From Chryseobacterium arachidis (GTDB lineage Bacteria > Bacteroidota > Bacteroidia > Flavobacteriales > Weeksellaceae): 64,000 nucleotides of DNA. Of this stretch, positions 8,478-18,136 are shown piece by piece. Both the position numbers and the translations under genes were made by a program. The number at the start of each line of letters is the position of its first letter. Position 1 is the first letter of the stretch. The DNA lies in assembly GCF_900129245.1 (NCBI RefSeq), contig NZ_FQUT01000013.1:1-64000 (forward strand), given 5' to 3'. Below the pieces are notes generated by a model. That model had not been told where the DNA came from. It searched no databases and worked only from the letters and a program-made list of their open reading frames with translations.

Positions 8478-9953
8478 TTACTGTAACCACCAAGGTTTAG
8501 AATTGATATTGTCATTTCCTCCGTATTGTGCAGCCAAAGCAGCCTGAAGATTAGCACTGTTATAATTGTACTCCGACTGTGGATATCTGAATCTGAAAGG
8601 TGCCGAAACTCCTGTCTGTAAAGGATAATTCGGGAAACCGGTTCTTAGATAATCGTAGTAGGAAGTCCATTGTGCCTGGTGAAACATCGTCATGTACTTT
8701 TGGGTCATGATTTTTTCTAACTGAGTCGGTAATGTCGCGCTGTTATCGTAGATAACCAATGGGGTTGCCAGATAATTATTCACATCAAATCCTGCAAAAT
8801 ATTGATTTGAATTTTTAACATAGGTTTGATAAAATGTGAAGCTTGCCTTGATCGCGTTATCATAATGTGTTTTTGCCGATCCGGAAATCCAGCCTCTTGC
8901 TGTAGCTTCAGCCAAAATAAATTCCAATTCCGAATAGCTTAAAATGGATGAAGGTTCGTTGGTCGCATCCTTGTAAAAACGGTCGTTGACCTTAGAGATA
9001 TTTTTTGCGGTAATCAAAGCTGCGTTGTCAGAATACGGAGAAGTAGGATTTCCTCCGTTGTAACCCGTGAAATCGGTAATCGGTTTTCCGGCTTCTTTTG
9101 CTCCGGTTGTCTGCGCTGCGAATGTAAACAAACGCGGATCCTGTCTTGCTTTAAACAAATCAATAAAATAATTTGCCATATATAAACTGGAACCGTACCC
9201 ACTGTTGTTGAACATCGTGTATCTACTGTCGGCGGCATCTGCAAATTTCAGTTCACCGTTGTCTGTAACAGAAGTCATTAAAGACTGGCTTCCCGCGATA
9301 GAAGCGAATTCTGTAGCGACATTGTAACTTCCGAGAGTTGTTTTTTTAGACATCGTCATTAAAATTTTCAGACGGAAAGAATTGATTAACTTTTTCCATT
9401 TGGTGGCATCTCCGTTATAGACGATGTCACCTTCAATTTTATCGTTGGAATTAATTAAATCATTGGCTTCTTTTAATTCCGTTAAAATTCCTGCCATCAC
9501 TGTTTCCTGAGAATCATATTTCGGCTGAGTGATTTGTGATTCTCCTTTTACCGCTTCCGTGTAGGGAATACTGCCGAACCTTAAGCTTAAATTAAAGAAA
9601 TAATAGGCTCTGTAAAATTTCCCAATCGCCTGATAATTTTTATTGTTGATCTTTTCTGCTTCCTGCATCATTTTTACGGTATTCAAAAGACCTTTGGTGT
9701 ATACGTCAAACGAAGCGTCGCTCCATTTCATATACTGGTAGGTGTTTTCCCCGTCGGTTCCGATCATCATTCTTGAAGCATACATATTGTCACCGTTTAC
9801 CTGAAAAGCATTGGATGAAACATATGTCAGCAAAAATTTTGGATCTACACTTGCCTGATCATTTGGATTTTCGTTAATCTTATCAAGGTTTGATTCACAA
9901 GAAGTCAAAGCTAATAATCCGACAACAAAAATTGATTTTATAATATTTTTCAT
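8478..9953 (-). CDS. SusD/RagB-family outer-membrane lipoprotein
   Basis: The 491-residue product has a lipoprotein signal with the lipobox cysteine in LTSCESN, followed at once by LDKINENPNDQASVDPKFL, as in the SusD-like_2 subgroup. Typical SusD helical repeats and the C-terminal block YPQSEYNYNSANLQAAL and PWWLQ are present. SusD proteins are surface lipoproteins that cap a SusC transporter and bind its ligand. It starts 19 bp after the SusC stop codon, so the two form one operon. Given the neighbouring phospholipase the ligand could be a lipid-derived or phosphorylated compound rather than a glycan; this is inference. No glycoside hydrolase or SusR-type regulator is nearby. Confidence 0.93.
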   Translation of the reverse strand: MKNIIKSIFVVGLLALTSCESNLDKINENPNDQASVDPKFLLTYVSSNAFQVNGDNMYASRMMIGTDGENTYQYMKWSDASFDVYTKGLLNTVKMMQEAEKINNKNYQAIGKFYRAYYFFNLSLRFGSIPYTEAVKGESQITQPKYDSQETVMAGILTELKEANDLINSNDKIEGDIVYNGDATKWKKLINSFRLKILMTMSKKTTLGSYNVATEFASIAGSQSLMTSVTDNGELKFADAADSRYTMFNNSGYGSSLYMANYFIDLFKARQDPRLFTFAAQTTGAKEAGKPITDFTGYNGGNPTSPYSDNAALITAKNISKVNDRFYKDATNEPSSILSYSELEFILAEATARGWISGSAKTHYDNAIKASFTFYQTYVKNSNQYFAGFDVNNYLATPLVIYDNSATLPTQLEKIMTQKYMTMFHQAQWTSYYDYLRTGFPNYPLQTGVSAPFRFRYPQSEYNYNSANLQAALAAQYGGNDNINSKPWWLQ

Positions 9954-9972
9954 TTTGATTTAGACGTTTTAA

Positions 9973-12900
9973 TTAAAATTTAAGATTAAACCCAACTCCG
10001 ACCCATCTGCTGGAAGGATCCTGAATATCATTTGAAGTTCCAACTTTGTAATCCGGATCCGAATACAGGTTTTTAGATTTTTTCCACATTGCAAGATTGT
10101 ATCCTGAAACATTTACCGTGAAGTTTTTCACAAATCCTTTTGGATTCAGCAGATAAGAGAAATCATATTCAAGAATTACAGATCTCAGTTTTACGAAAGT
10201 TCTGTCGAACACGTTGGCAAATAATTCGCTTTCATCTTCCGTCACTCTCGCCTGATAAGGATAGTTCTGTGCCCAATCCTGGAAGCTGATAGCCTTGGTG
10301 TGTGGAGTGTAAGTTCCGGTTGCAGCGTTATAATTCACACCATCTGGTACGAAATAATAAGTCCCCGGATTCGCATATTCAAGATCTCTGAACTGTGTAG
10401 AGTTCGGATGTTTACCTCCCCACCACATTTTTTCTACCACCTGCGATCTCATCACGCCTCCAATGCTTCCGTCGATTCCGATATTAAGAGTGAATTTTTT
10501 ATATTTAAAGGTGTTGCTGAAACCAAACGTCCAGTCGGGATTAAAATGTCCCAGATTTGTGGGCGTTGTAGCTCTTGTCGGCATACCGGTATTGGCATTC
10601 AGGATCACTTTTCCGTCCGGAGATTTTTGCCATGTATAATCGTAATAGCTGTCCATTCTTTCACCTAATTTAATATTGTTATAATTCGGCATATTATTGT
10701 AAATGGAAGTCAGTTTCTGTTCGTAAGTACTCCAGTTGATCAAAGATTTCCAGGAAAAGTTGGCAGTTTTAATGGGTGTTAAACCTAATGAAATTTCAAG
10801 ACCTTTCGTTGTATATTTGTTTCCGTTAACGTATTGAGAAGTAAAGCCTGAAGATTGTGCTGTCGGGAACTGAAGAATATTGTTGTAATCCAATGTTCTG
10901 AAATAGGTAGCATCTAAAGTGATTCTATTGTTGAATAAACCTGCGCTTAAACCTAATTCATACGATTTTGTCTGTTCCGGCTTTAATGAATTTTCAACAT
11001 TTAAAGTAGTCGGGTAATAATAGGTAGGGTTTCCGTTGAAGGTAATTCCGTTATTGTTAACATAATAATTCCTTATCGAATAAGGCTGGAAATCATATGC
11101 TACTTTTGCCCAGGAAGCAGATAATTTTAATAAGCTTATAGCTTCAGGCATTGTAACCAGATTCGAAACTACGGCACTTAATGAGGCAGAAGGGTAGAAG
11201 TATGATCTGTTGGCTTTCGGTAAGGTAGAAGACCAGTCGTTACGCCCTGAAACGTTTAAGAAAAAGGCATTGTACAAACCAATATCAATCGTTGTGTAGG
11301 CACTGTAAATAAGCTTTTCTTTTAGATAATCATAATACTTTACCGCTCCGTTGGAATTTTCCAATGTATACAGTTCCGGAATTTTCAAACCATCCGTTGA
11401 AGCATTATCAACATCATTTTTATAATAAAAAGCCGAACCTCCGGCATTGATGGTGAAATCAAAGTTTTCCGAAATTTTCTTTTTATACGTTGCTAATACA
11501 TCGTAGTTAAGGTTCCAGGTTTTGGTATCGTTCAAAATATATCCTCCGCTTCTCGGAGCACTGTAGTTGAAATAAGAATAGGGACTTAAAATTTCCTGCT
11601 TATTGTGATTTTCAACCAATGAAATTTTTCCTTTTACCGAAAAATCTTTTGTCGCTTTATATTCTAAACCGGTTTGCACATTGATGACATTGGTTCTGTT
11701 TTTATTCTTATAATATTCGGCTCCGAACCACGGATTATTATACCATGCGTAGTTCCAGTTTGCCTGTGCTTTGCCTTCCTGCCCCGGGATCCAAAGGTGG
11801 TTTTTAAGATCTCTTCCGTCTACATCGCCTCCCATCCAGATCAGAATCGTATACATGTGCCCGCTTGGGTTGTAATCGTAGTTGGGAATATTGGGAGTGA
11901 AAGTCTGATTAAAATTAAACTTCGTATCAAAAATCAATTTTTCTCCGATATGATTTTCGGAAGAAAAGTTCACTCCGTAACGTTGTAAATACGATTCAGG
12001 AACCCGATCATCATAATTCATAAAATTCCCGGAAAGCCTGTAAACGTCTTTATTGTTTTTATAACTTATCGCAAAATTATTATTGTTGATGACCGCAGGT
12101 TTCAGAAAAATATCAAGGTTATCATGATATTTCCAGTCGATCGGAACTCTTTCATATCTCGATTTGTCATTGTACTGGCTTCCGGCAACACCTCCGTACC
12201 AAGGGATAACTTCTCCCGTCTGCTTATCTCTGATCGGGCTGTTCCATTGCGCAATCTTTAATCCGGGAACAAATTTAGGCCCCCAAATCATGTCTCCATC
12301 GTTTACTCCACCGTCTGCCCCGTCCCAGAATTCATACTTTCCATGCGAACCGTTTCCGTACTCTGTCTGTGTTTTGGGAAGGTTGGTAAATCCTGCCGTT
12401 ACCATTGTATTTTGAGAAAACTCGACTGTAAAACCTTTCTTTTTAGCGCTTTTAGTAGTAATCAAAACAGCTCCGAACCTTCCTCTCGAACCATAAAGAG
12501 CAGAGGCAGTGGCTCCTTTCAACACGTTGATATTGTCGATATTATTTGGATCTAAGTTCTGGAAAACTGTTTTTTCTACAATCACCCCGTCGATGACAAA
12601 AACCAGATTCGAGTTTCCTCTTAATGTAAATTCCGGAGCCTGCTGCATTCCTGTAGGGTTTGATACATTTAAACCTGCCACTTGTCCGGAGAATAAATTT
12701 CCGATACTCGGTGTGGTAATGGTTTCAAATTGTTTGGTTCCTACCTCCTGAGTGGAATATCCTATCTTTTCTTTCTTTTTGGCGATCCCTAATGCTGTGA
12801 TCACCACTCCGTCAATTTGTTTTTCATTGACTTTTTTCAGAACAATAGTGTAGTTTCTTTTATTTGAAACCTCAATGAGGTAGGCAGAAAAATCCGGAGA

Positions 12901-13113
12901 GAAAAATTCCAAAATATCCTTTGGATTTGCAGAAATGGTAAAATTTCCGTTTTCATCTGTTGTGGCAGATTTTCCGGTATTTTTATCGGTAACGTTTACT
13001 CCGGATAGGGAAGTACCGTTTTCGGATTTCACATTTCCGGTAATATGAGTTTCCTGAGCGGAAAGATAAAGAGGAAGTAAAAATACAGCACACGTAGCTA
13101 ACGTTTTCTTCAT
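9973..13113 (-). CDS. SusC/RagA-family TonB-dependent outer-membrane transporter
   Basis: The 1046-residue product has a signal peptide, an N-terminal carboxypeptidase-regulatory-like domain (ITGNVKSENGTSLSGVNV), a TonB-box-like VVITALGI near 105, a plug domain with LRGNSNLVFVIDGV and INVLKGATASALYGSRG, and a long barrel ending in WVGVGFNLKF. This order is diagnostic of SusC/RagA. It imports a substrate across the outer membrane using TonB energy, together with the SusD-like lipoprotein that follows. A TAAATTTG box (13125-13132) sits only about 12 bp before the ATG. No sigma/anti-sigma pair is adjacent, so regulation is not visible. Confidence 0.94.
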   Translation of the reverse strand: MKKTLATCAVFLLPLYLSAQETHITGNVKSENGTSLSGVNVTDKNTGKSATTDENGNFTISANPKDILEFFSPDFSAYLIEVSNKRNYTIVLKKVNEKQIDGVVITALGIAKKKEKIGYSTQEVGTKQFETITTPSIGNLFSGQVAGLNVSNPTGMQQAPEFTLRGNSNLVFVIDGVIVEKTVFQNLDPNNIDNINVLKGATASALYGSRGRFGAVLITTKSAKKKGFTVEFSQNTMVTAGFTNLPKTQTEYGNGSHGKYEFWDGADGGVNDGDMIWGPKFVPGLKIAQWNSPIRDKQTGEVIPWYGGVAGSQYNDKSRYERVPIDWKYHDNLDIFLKPAVINNNNFAISYKNNKDVYRLSGNFMNYDDRVPESYLQRYGVNFSSENHIGEKLIFDTKFNFNQTFTPNIPNYDYNPSGHMYTILIWMGGDVDGRDLKNHLWIPGQEGKAQANWNYAWYNNPWFGAEYYKNKNRTNVINVQTGLEYKATKDFSVKGKISLVENHNKQEILSPYSYFNYSAPRSGGYILNDTKTWNLNYDVLATYKKKISENFDFTINAGGSAFYYKNDVDNASTDGLKIPELYTLENSNGAVKYYDYLKEKLIYSAYTTIDIGLYNAFFLNVSGRNDWSSTLPKANRSYFYPSASLSAVVSNLVTMPEAISLLKLSASWAKVAYDFQPYSIRNYYVNNNGITFNGNPTYYYPTTLNVENSLKPEQTKSYELGLSAGLFNNRITLDATYFRTLDYNNILQFPTAQSSGFTSQYVNGNKYTTKGLEISLGLTPIKTANFSWKSLINWSTYEQKLTSIYNNMPNYNNIKLGERMDSYYDYTWQKSPDGKVILNANTGMPTRATTPTNLGHFNPDWTFGFSNTFKYKKFTLNIGIDGSIGGVMRSQVVEKMWWGGKHPNSTQFRDLEYANPGTYYFVPDGVNYNAATGTYTPHTKAISFQDWAQNYPYQARVTEDESELFANVFDRTFVKLRSVILEYDFSYLLNPKGFVKNFTVNVSGYNLAMWKKSKNLYSDPDYKVGTSNDIQDPSSRWVGVGFNLKF

Positions 13114-13301
13114 TTTTTTGAAGGCAAATTTAGCGAGGTACTGTTACCTGAATTTTAAGCTGATATTACAATAAATATATGATTTCAATATGAGACAATA
13201 ATAAAAATTAATACAATGATAAAATCTGAAATTGTGGTAGTATCAGAAATTTTTTGCTTTTTTTAATAGTATTATTTATATAGGTATAAAAGTACTTTCC
13301 G

Positions 13302-14906
13302 TTAAAATCTACTCAATATTCCCCAATGGATTTTGATGTCATTAAACTTAAAAGGATTTCCGAATTCATTACCGTTCGAGAGCTGGAAACTCATCAAACC
13401 GATCGGAATAAAGAAATTGAAACCGAGTCCGACACTATACAGTTTGGGTTTCACATTTAGGGACTTATTGTTGAGCTGCCCGTATTGCCCGAAAACATCA
13501 AAAAACGCCTGATTTCCAATGAGGTACCGGTATTCTAAACTTCCGTAGTAATAGAAGTCGGCGGCGAGGGAACTTTCATTGAATCCCCGCATGGAATTCC
13601 ATCCTCCGAAACGATACAATTCGTTGGCAGAAAACTCAATCTTGGAATCCATCATGGCACCTTCCGCTTTAATGTTGAGGAAATGATTTCCGTTGATGTG
13701 ATAATTATGTTCCCCGAAAAAGTAAAACTGATTTTGCGGGGATCTGATGTTGTCTTTGGTATACGTCGTCGTCAGATAATCATAGCCGCCATTTATTTTT
13801 GTTTTGTAAAGGAACAGGTCGATGTCGGTAGGTTCTACCATTTCAAACCAGATCCCGATCCCTTTTTTATTATAATCTTTTCCCTGAACGTACAGTGTAT
13901 CGATAATGCTGGAGCTTTCAAAAGTTCCTCTAAGCCCTATTTTATTTCTGGAATTAATGTGATAATAAAACGCAGGAAGTGCCTTCACATTGGCAAAAGT
14001 AGAATCCTGACGGAAAATATTCACTTTCATATTTAAGCCGACATTGGATTTAAACAGATAAGGAATATCCGTCTGAAGGTCGAAATTCTGACCTTTATCA
14101 GGGTTTCTCTGCCAATACAGGTTAATCAACTCAAAGCCGTTGAAAATATTCCTGAAATTAACATTCAGGGTTCCGTTTAAGGTAAATTTATCCGTTTTAT
14201 CATTTCCAAAACCAATTACCCCGTCGAAGCTGTTGGTCTTTTTCTTTTCCATAAAGAGATAAATACTCGTGGAATCTTTAGTAAATAAAGTCTGCGGAGG
14301 ACGTTCAAGACTTACGAACTGATGGCTTTGAAAACTTTTATTAATTGCAATCAGGTTTTTATCGTCATAGGTTTTTCCTTTGAATTCTTTCTCGAGATTT
14401 TTAATAAACCTTTTGGGAACGCTGGTGTAGCCTTTCACTACAAAATTATTGATCGTTCGTTTATCGTTTTTATTAATATCAAGCTCAACAATGGGATAAC
14501 CGTTTTTCTGCCCTTTATATTTAGATTTTATTCTGCTGAAAGCAAAACCGTCGTCAATATAGGTTTTATTGATGCTTTTTTTTGTTGAATCTAGATTTTT
14601 AGTGAAAAACTCTTTCTGTATTTTAGTTTTCTGAGAAATAGAATCCGAAAGATTAACGTAAGTCTCGTTGAAGTTTTTTCCTTTATCAAAAATAATTTCT
14701 GTGCTGTCCCCTTTTTTCTTTACCTCTTTCAGTTGGGTGAAAAAATAGTTGTTTTGGGCTAATGAATCCAGAAATTTTACAGCCGAAGCAGAATCTTTTA
14801 CCTTCTTTTTGACTTTAGTTTCTGAGTCGATGAGGAAATAATGTTTCTTCTGCGCCTTTACAAAAACGCAAAACAATACAAAAAATATTTTTAGAAATAA
14901 CTTCAA
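13302..14906 (-). CDS. Omp85/BamA-TamA-like outer-membrane protein
   Basis: The 534-residue product has a signal peptide (ends near VFVKAQ), about 200 residues with POTRA-like character (INNFVVKGYTSVPKRFI) and a C-terminal barrel. The segment LYRFGGWNSMRGFNESS near 440 is the Omp85 L6-type RGF motif that projects into the barrel. The protein ends in WGILSRF. It is shorter than BamA (about 800) and near TamA size, so it probably inserts or exports a limited set of outer-membrane proteins. The start is a TTG codon; no ATG fits the signal peptide. It is 188 bp upstream of SusC in the same direction, separated by an AT-rich spacer with no gene. Confidence 0.82.
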   Translation of the reverse strand: MKLFLKIFFVLFCVFVKAQKKHYFLIDSETKVKKKVKDSASAVKFLDSLAQNNYFFTQLKEVKKKGDSTEIIFDKGKNFNETYVNLSDSISQKTKIQKEFFTKNLDSTKKSINKTYIDDGFAFSRIKSKYKGQKNGYPIVELDINKNDKRTINNFVVKGYTSVPKRFIKNLEKEFKGKTYDDKNLIAINKSFQSHQFVSLERPPQTLFTKDSTSIYLFMEKKKTNSFDGVIGFGNDKTDKFTLNGTLNVNFRNIFNGFELINLYWQRNPDKGQNFDLQTDIPYLFKSNVGLNMKVNIFRQDSTFANVKALPAFYYHINSRNKIGLRGTFESSSIIDTLYVQGKDYNKKGIGIWFEMVEPTDIDLFLYKTKINGGYDYLTTTYTKDNIRSPQNQFYFFGEHNYHINGNHFLNIKAEGAMMDSKIEFSANELYRFGGWNSMRGFNESSLAADFYYYGSLEYRYLIGNQAFFDVFGQYGQLNNKSLNVKPKLYSVGLGFNFFIPIGLMSFQLSNGNEFGNPFKFNDIKIHWGILSRF

Positions 14907-15059
14907 TGCTAAATTTATTTAACCATTAAGATTAATCATTCTGATTTTAATCGGAGTGAGAATAAAATCTCTCTTAATCATCTTAAATTCTTGAAATATA
15001 TTTTAATGGTTTAAAAATATATTTAATTTTTAAAATAAAATTTGTTTTAATAACTGAAA

Positions 15060-15854
15060 CTACGCCAGTTTATTATACTTCTTCATCAAATTCTCATAGG
15101 TCCCCTGCGGAAGAATCCATTTCAAAGGAACTCCGATTTTCTGCCCGAATTTACCAAAATAATAATGAGCTTTCCATTTATTTTTGCTTAAAAGCACATC
15201 AATATATTCAGCCACTTCCAAAGGTTCCGTTCCGTCGCCCACGTGAGAATTCATCAAAGCATAAACTTTATCAAAGACATTTTTATACGGTTCTGAAACT
15301 TTTGTTCGCACCCGGTTTTCGGCGATATTCGTTTTGATATCACCTAAATGCAACGAACAGACATTCACATTCCAAGGGTAAACTTCGTATCTCATCGCTT
15401 CAGTAACTTTGTCTAAAGCTGATTTTGAAGCCGAATAAAATCCACGGAAAGGCAGTCCCATTTCACTTCCGATACTGGAAACATTGATGATTTGTCCAAA
15501 CTTGTTTTCTCGCATTTTCGGCATTACCGCACTCATCATCTGAACGGCTCCGACAAGATTTAGATTAAATAATTTTAAAATATCCTCTTTCGAAGAATCT
15601 TCTACAGCTCCTACCATTCCCATTCCGGCATTGTTGATCAGGACATCAATCCTGTTTTCTGTTTTCAGAACTTCCGCAATCGCATTCTGCACGGCATCAT
15701 TATCCGTAACATCGGTCGGAATAGATTTGAAATACTGACTTTCGGTGTGCTTTCTGCTCAGGCCATAGACTTTATGACCTTTCTTCCCGAAATATTCTGC
15801 TAATACGAAACCAATTCCTGATGAGGTTCCGGTGATGATTATAGTTTTATTCAA
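15060..15854 (-). CDS. Short-chain dehydrogenase/reductase (SDR) family protein
   Basis: The 264-residue product is a classical SDR: TGTSSGIG at residues 8-15 for NAD(P) binding, NNAGMG near 76, the catalytic serine in NVSSIGSE and YSASK as the Tyr-x-x-x-Lys pair. These are cytosolic NAD(P)H-dependent oxidoreductases; the substrate cannot be read from sequence. The start is TTG (codon at 15852-15854), with no ATG that keeps the glycine-rich loop. The gene is flanked by AT-rich spacers and does not look like part of an operon. Confidence 0.88.
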   Translation of the reverse strand: MNKTIIITGTSSGIGFVLAEYFGKKGHKVYGLSRKHTESQYFKSIPTDVTDNDAVQNAIAEVLKTENRIDVLINNAGMGMVGAVEDSSKEDILKLFNLNLVGAVQMMSAVMPKMRENKFGQIINVSSIGSEMGLPFRGFYSASKSALDKVTEAMRYEVYPWNVNVCSLHLGDIKTNIAENRVRTKVSEPYKNVFDKVYALMNSHVGDGTEPLEVAEYIDVLLSKNKWKAHYYFGKFGQKIGVPLKWILPQGTYENLMKKYNKLA

Positions 15855-16012
15855 TTTTTTAAGTTTAAAATGTTAAGCCAATATCCTCTCTTTCAATCAT
15901 GTTTGTTTTTACAAATTTAGTATAACCTTTAGAATTATAAAGTTTTCCAATTCTTGAGTATTAAGAATTGATATTGGTAAAATGATTAAGAAAGAGATTA
16001 TTTTTTTAGTAA

Positions 16013-16498
16013 TTATAACCCGAAATCTTCCTTTTTTACTTCTGTATCTTCCAAATAACACATACAGCCTTTTTGAGTTTTGTAAAGTCCCGTAATCTCA
16101 ATTTCTTTACCATTAGTATCTGTTATTGTAATTCCAGTAGAAAATGATTCATCTTCTGCATGATAGGTTCTGAAGATTTGATATTTATAATTGTTATTTT
16201 TAAATAATAAATAATTAAGATCCATTCCTGCGTTCTGTTTTCCTCCGCCTCTATGATAAGAATTGTATGTAAACTGCTTCCAGCTTTCTTTATTTCTTTC
16301 TTTTGGAAATTCCATTTCAATTTTGTTTTTAGTTCCAAAACGATACTGAATGTATTTATTGTTTTTATCTTTTACCAAAGTCATTTTCTTTCCATTTTTG
16401 GTTTCAAATGAATAGATGACTTCTTCATTCGGTAAAAGATGCTGCGCCCGAAATGTCAAAGAAATTAAAAGATATATGATGAGAAGAAGCTTTTTCAT
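16013..16498 (-). CDS. Hypothetical exported protein
   Basis: The 161-residue product has a signal peptide (MKKLLLIIYLLISLTF, cleavage near RAQHL) and a mature beta-rich domain with YSFETKNGKKMTLV and GYKT-like strand patterns, ending in a region with CMC (KGCMCYLEDTE). Its ATG directly follows the aroA stop codon with no gap, so it is translated from the aroA transcript. No family recognised. Confidence 0.75.
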   Translation of the reverse strand: MKKLLLIIYLLISLTFRAQHLLPNEEVIYSFETKNGKKMTLVKDKNNKYIQYRFGTKNKIEMEFPKERNKESWKQFTYNSYHRGGGKQNAGMDLNYLLFKNNNYKYQIFRTYHAEDESFSTGITITDTNGKEIEITGLYKTQKGCMCYLEDTEVKKEDFGL

Positions 16499-17725
16499 TT
16501 AATTTTCATTTAAAATAATCTTCAGGTCTTCCCAAAACATTGGGTATGACTTTTCCACTACATCTTCTTCTTCAATATGCAATTCTTTCATCAGACAAAA
16601 TGGAGCAAAACTCATTGCCATTCTGTGATCCTGATAGGTTGCGATGGAGATATTTTCCTGTGGTTCACCAAAGCTGATTGATTTTATCGTTAAATCCGTA
16701 AATTCTGTTTCTGTACCCAGTTTTTTCAGTTCGTTATGTAAAGCCAGCAATCGGTCGGTTTCTTTTACTCTCAACGTTCCCAATCCTGAAATTTCAAAAG
16801 GTATTTTCAAACCTGCGGCTGTTACACAAAGCGTTTGTGCGATATCCGGACAATTGTTCATATCCAAAACGATCTTTTTAGGAAACTGGAAATTTTCAAT
16901 AGGTTGAAGCTTTAATTGATGCTCTTCTTCCGTGAAAGTTGTTTTAATTCCGAAAAACTTCTCGTAAATTTCTGCAATCGCCGAATCTCCCTGTGTAGAT
17001 TCTTTGTAAAAACTTTTCAAATAAATTGTCTCTCTTCCCAACGCCGCAAAAGAATAGAAATAAGAAGCCGAACTCCAATCGCTTTCTACTTCGTAGTTGA
17101 CGGGTGATAATTCTTGGTTGATTGTTGATTCTACTTTAATCGTATTGCCAACGAAGCTGTTTTTAATTCCGAATTTGGTTAAAATATCCAAAGTCATTTC
17201 AATATAAGACCTTGAAGTTACTTCACCCACTAAGTTGATTTCCAGACCATTTTCTAATTTTCCCGCAATCAATAGGAGGGAAGTGATAAACTGACTTGAA
17301 ATATTTGCGGGAACATCAACTTTAGTCTCGGTAATTTTTCTACCTGTAATTTTCAAAGGCGGAAAACCTTCATTTTCTAAATATTCGATTTCAACGCCAA
17401 GATTTTGTAAAGCCGTTACCAGATTTTTGATCGGTCTTTCTTGCATCCTTTTGGAACCTGTCAGAATCGTCGTTTTTCCATCCTGAATGGAATAATACGA
17501 AGTTAGAAAACGCATCGCCGTTCCCGCATGATGGATGTCTACCGTTTCAGTTTCTTCCGAAAGTGCCTTTTTCAGCAATTGGGTGTCCTGAGAATTCGAC
17601 AAATTCCCGATTTTTATGTTTTTAAACAAACTTTCTAAAATCAACAAACGATTCGAAATACTTTTCGAACCGCTGATTTGTATGGTTTTGTTTCCTTGTA
17701 GTTTTGATTTTTCTAGCTTCTTCAT
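16499..17725 (-). CDS. aroA: 3-phosphoshikimate 1-carboxyvinyltransferase (EPSP synthase)
   Basis: The 408-residue product catalyses the sixth step of the shikimate pathway, joining phosphoenolpyruvate to shikimate 3-phosphate. Family landmarks are present: SGSKSISNRLLIL near the N-terminus, HAGTAMRFLTS, SSQFITSLLL, NNCPDIAQTL, RVKETDRL and DHRMAMSFAP near the C-terminus. The length is slightly below the usual 425-440. The gene lies in a minus-strand run with a MazG-like enzyme upstream and a small exported protein immediately downstream. Confidence 0.96.
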   Translation of the reverse strand: MKKLEKSKLQGNKTIQISGSKSISNRLLILESLFKNIKIGNLSNSQDTQLLKKALSEETETVDIHHAGTAMRFLTSYYSIQDGKTTILTGSKRMQERPIKNLVTALQNLGVEIEYLENEGFPPLKITGRKITETKVDVPANISSQFITSLLLIAGKLENGLEINLVGEVTSRSYIEMTLDILTKFGIKNSFVGNTIKVESTINQELSPVNYEVESDWSSASYFYSFAALGRETIYLKSFYKESTQGDSAIAEIYEKFFGIKTTFTEEEHQLKLQPIENFQFPKKIVLDMNNCPDIAQTLCVTAAGLKIPFEISGLGTLRVKETDRLLALHNELKKLGTETEFTDLTIKSISFGEPQENISIATYQDHRMAMSFAPFCLMKELHIEEEDVVEKSYPMFWEDLKIILNEN

Positions 17726-17742
17726 TGTTCTTCTAAGTTGGA

Positions 17743-17807
17743 AGCTGGATGCAGGAAGCTGGAAGTTTAAGAATAGTGTTAAACCTCAGGCTTCCATCAT
17801 CCATCTT
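17743..17807. repeat. Low-complexity spacer with GGAAGCTGGA direct repeat
   Basis: GGAAGCTGGA occurs twice 14 bp apart, and a loosely matching complementary stretch CTTCCATCATCCATCTTC follows at about 17789. This type of purine-rich word repeat is a common spacer in flavobacterial genomes as I recall. It fills most of the gap between aroA and the upstream pyrophosphohydrolase. Confidence 0.5.
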
Positions 17808-17809
17808 CA

Positions 17810-18136
17810 TTATTTCAGTTTCTCATTATTCTGATGGCGGTCTTTATCGCGATCAGTCTTTATCTTCATTTTTTTGTCGAAAGCTTCCTGCAGATTAACT
17901 CCGGTCTGGTTGGCCAAACATAAGGTTACAAACAGAACATCTGCCAATTCTTCACCCAGATCTTTGCTTTTATCGCTTTCTTTTTCGCTTTGCTCACCGT
18001 ATCTTCTTGCGATGATTCTTGCGACTTCGCCAACTTCTTCCGTCAGCATGGCCATATTGGTGAGTTCATTAAAATAACGGACACCAATGGTTTTTATCCA
18101 TTCATCAACTTGCTGTTGCAGATTTGTAATTTCCAT
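17810..18136 (-). CDS. MazG-like nucleotide pyrophosphohydrolase
   Basis: The 108-residue product belongs to the all-alpha NTP pyrophosphohydrolase (MazG/dUTPase-like) superfamily: LTEEVGEVAR at about residue 31 and LGEELADVLF at about 61 supply the acidic ExxE and ExxD metal ligands. Such enzymes hydrolyse nucleoside triphosphates, often non-canonical ones, to the monophosphate and pyrophosphate. The C-terminus is very charged (DRDKDRHQNNEKLK). Its start overlaps the stop of the upstream small membrane protein gene by one base (TAATG), suggesting coupled translation. Confidence 0.88.
   Translation of the reverse strand: MEITNLQQQVDEWIKTIGVRYFNELTNMAMLTEEVGEVARIIARRYGEQSEKESDKSKDLGEELADVLFVTLCLANQTGVNLQEAFDKKMKIKTDRDKDRHQNNEKLK

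Noticed and set aside
10300..10668. 122-codon open frame on the plus strand opposite the susC gene
   Set aside because: It is a shadow of the susC reading frame, with no signal peptide or promoter box.
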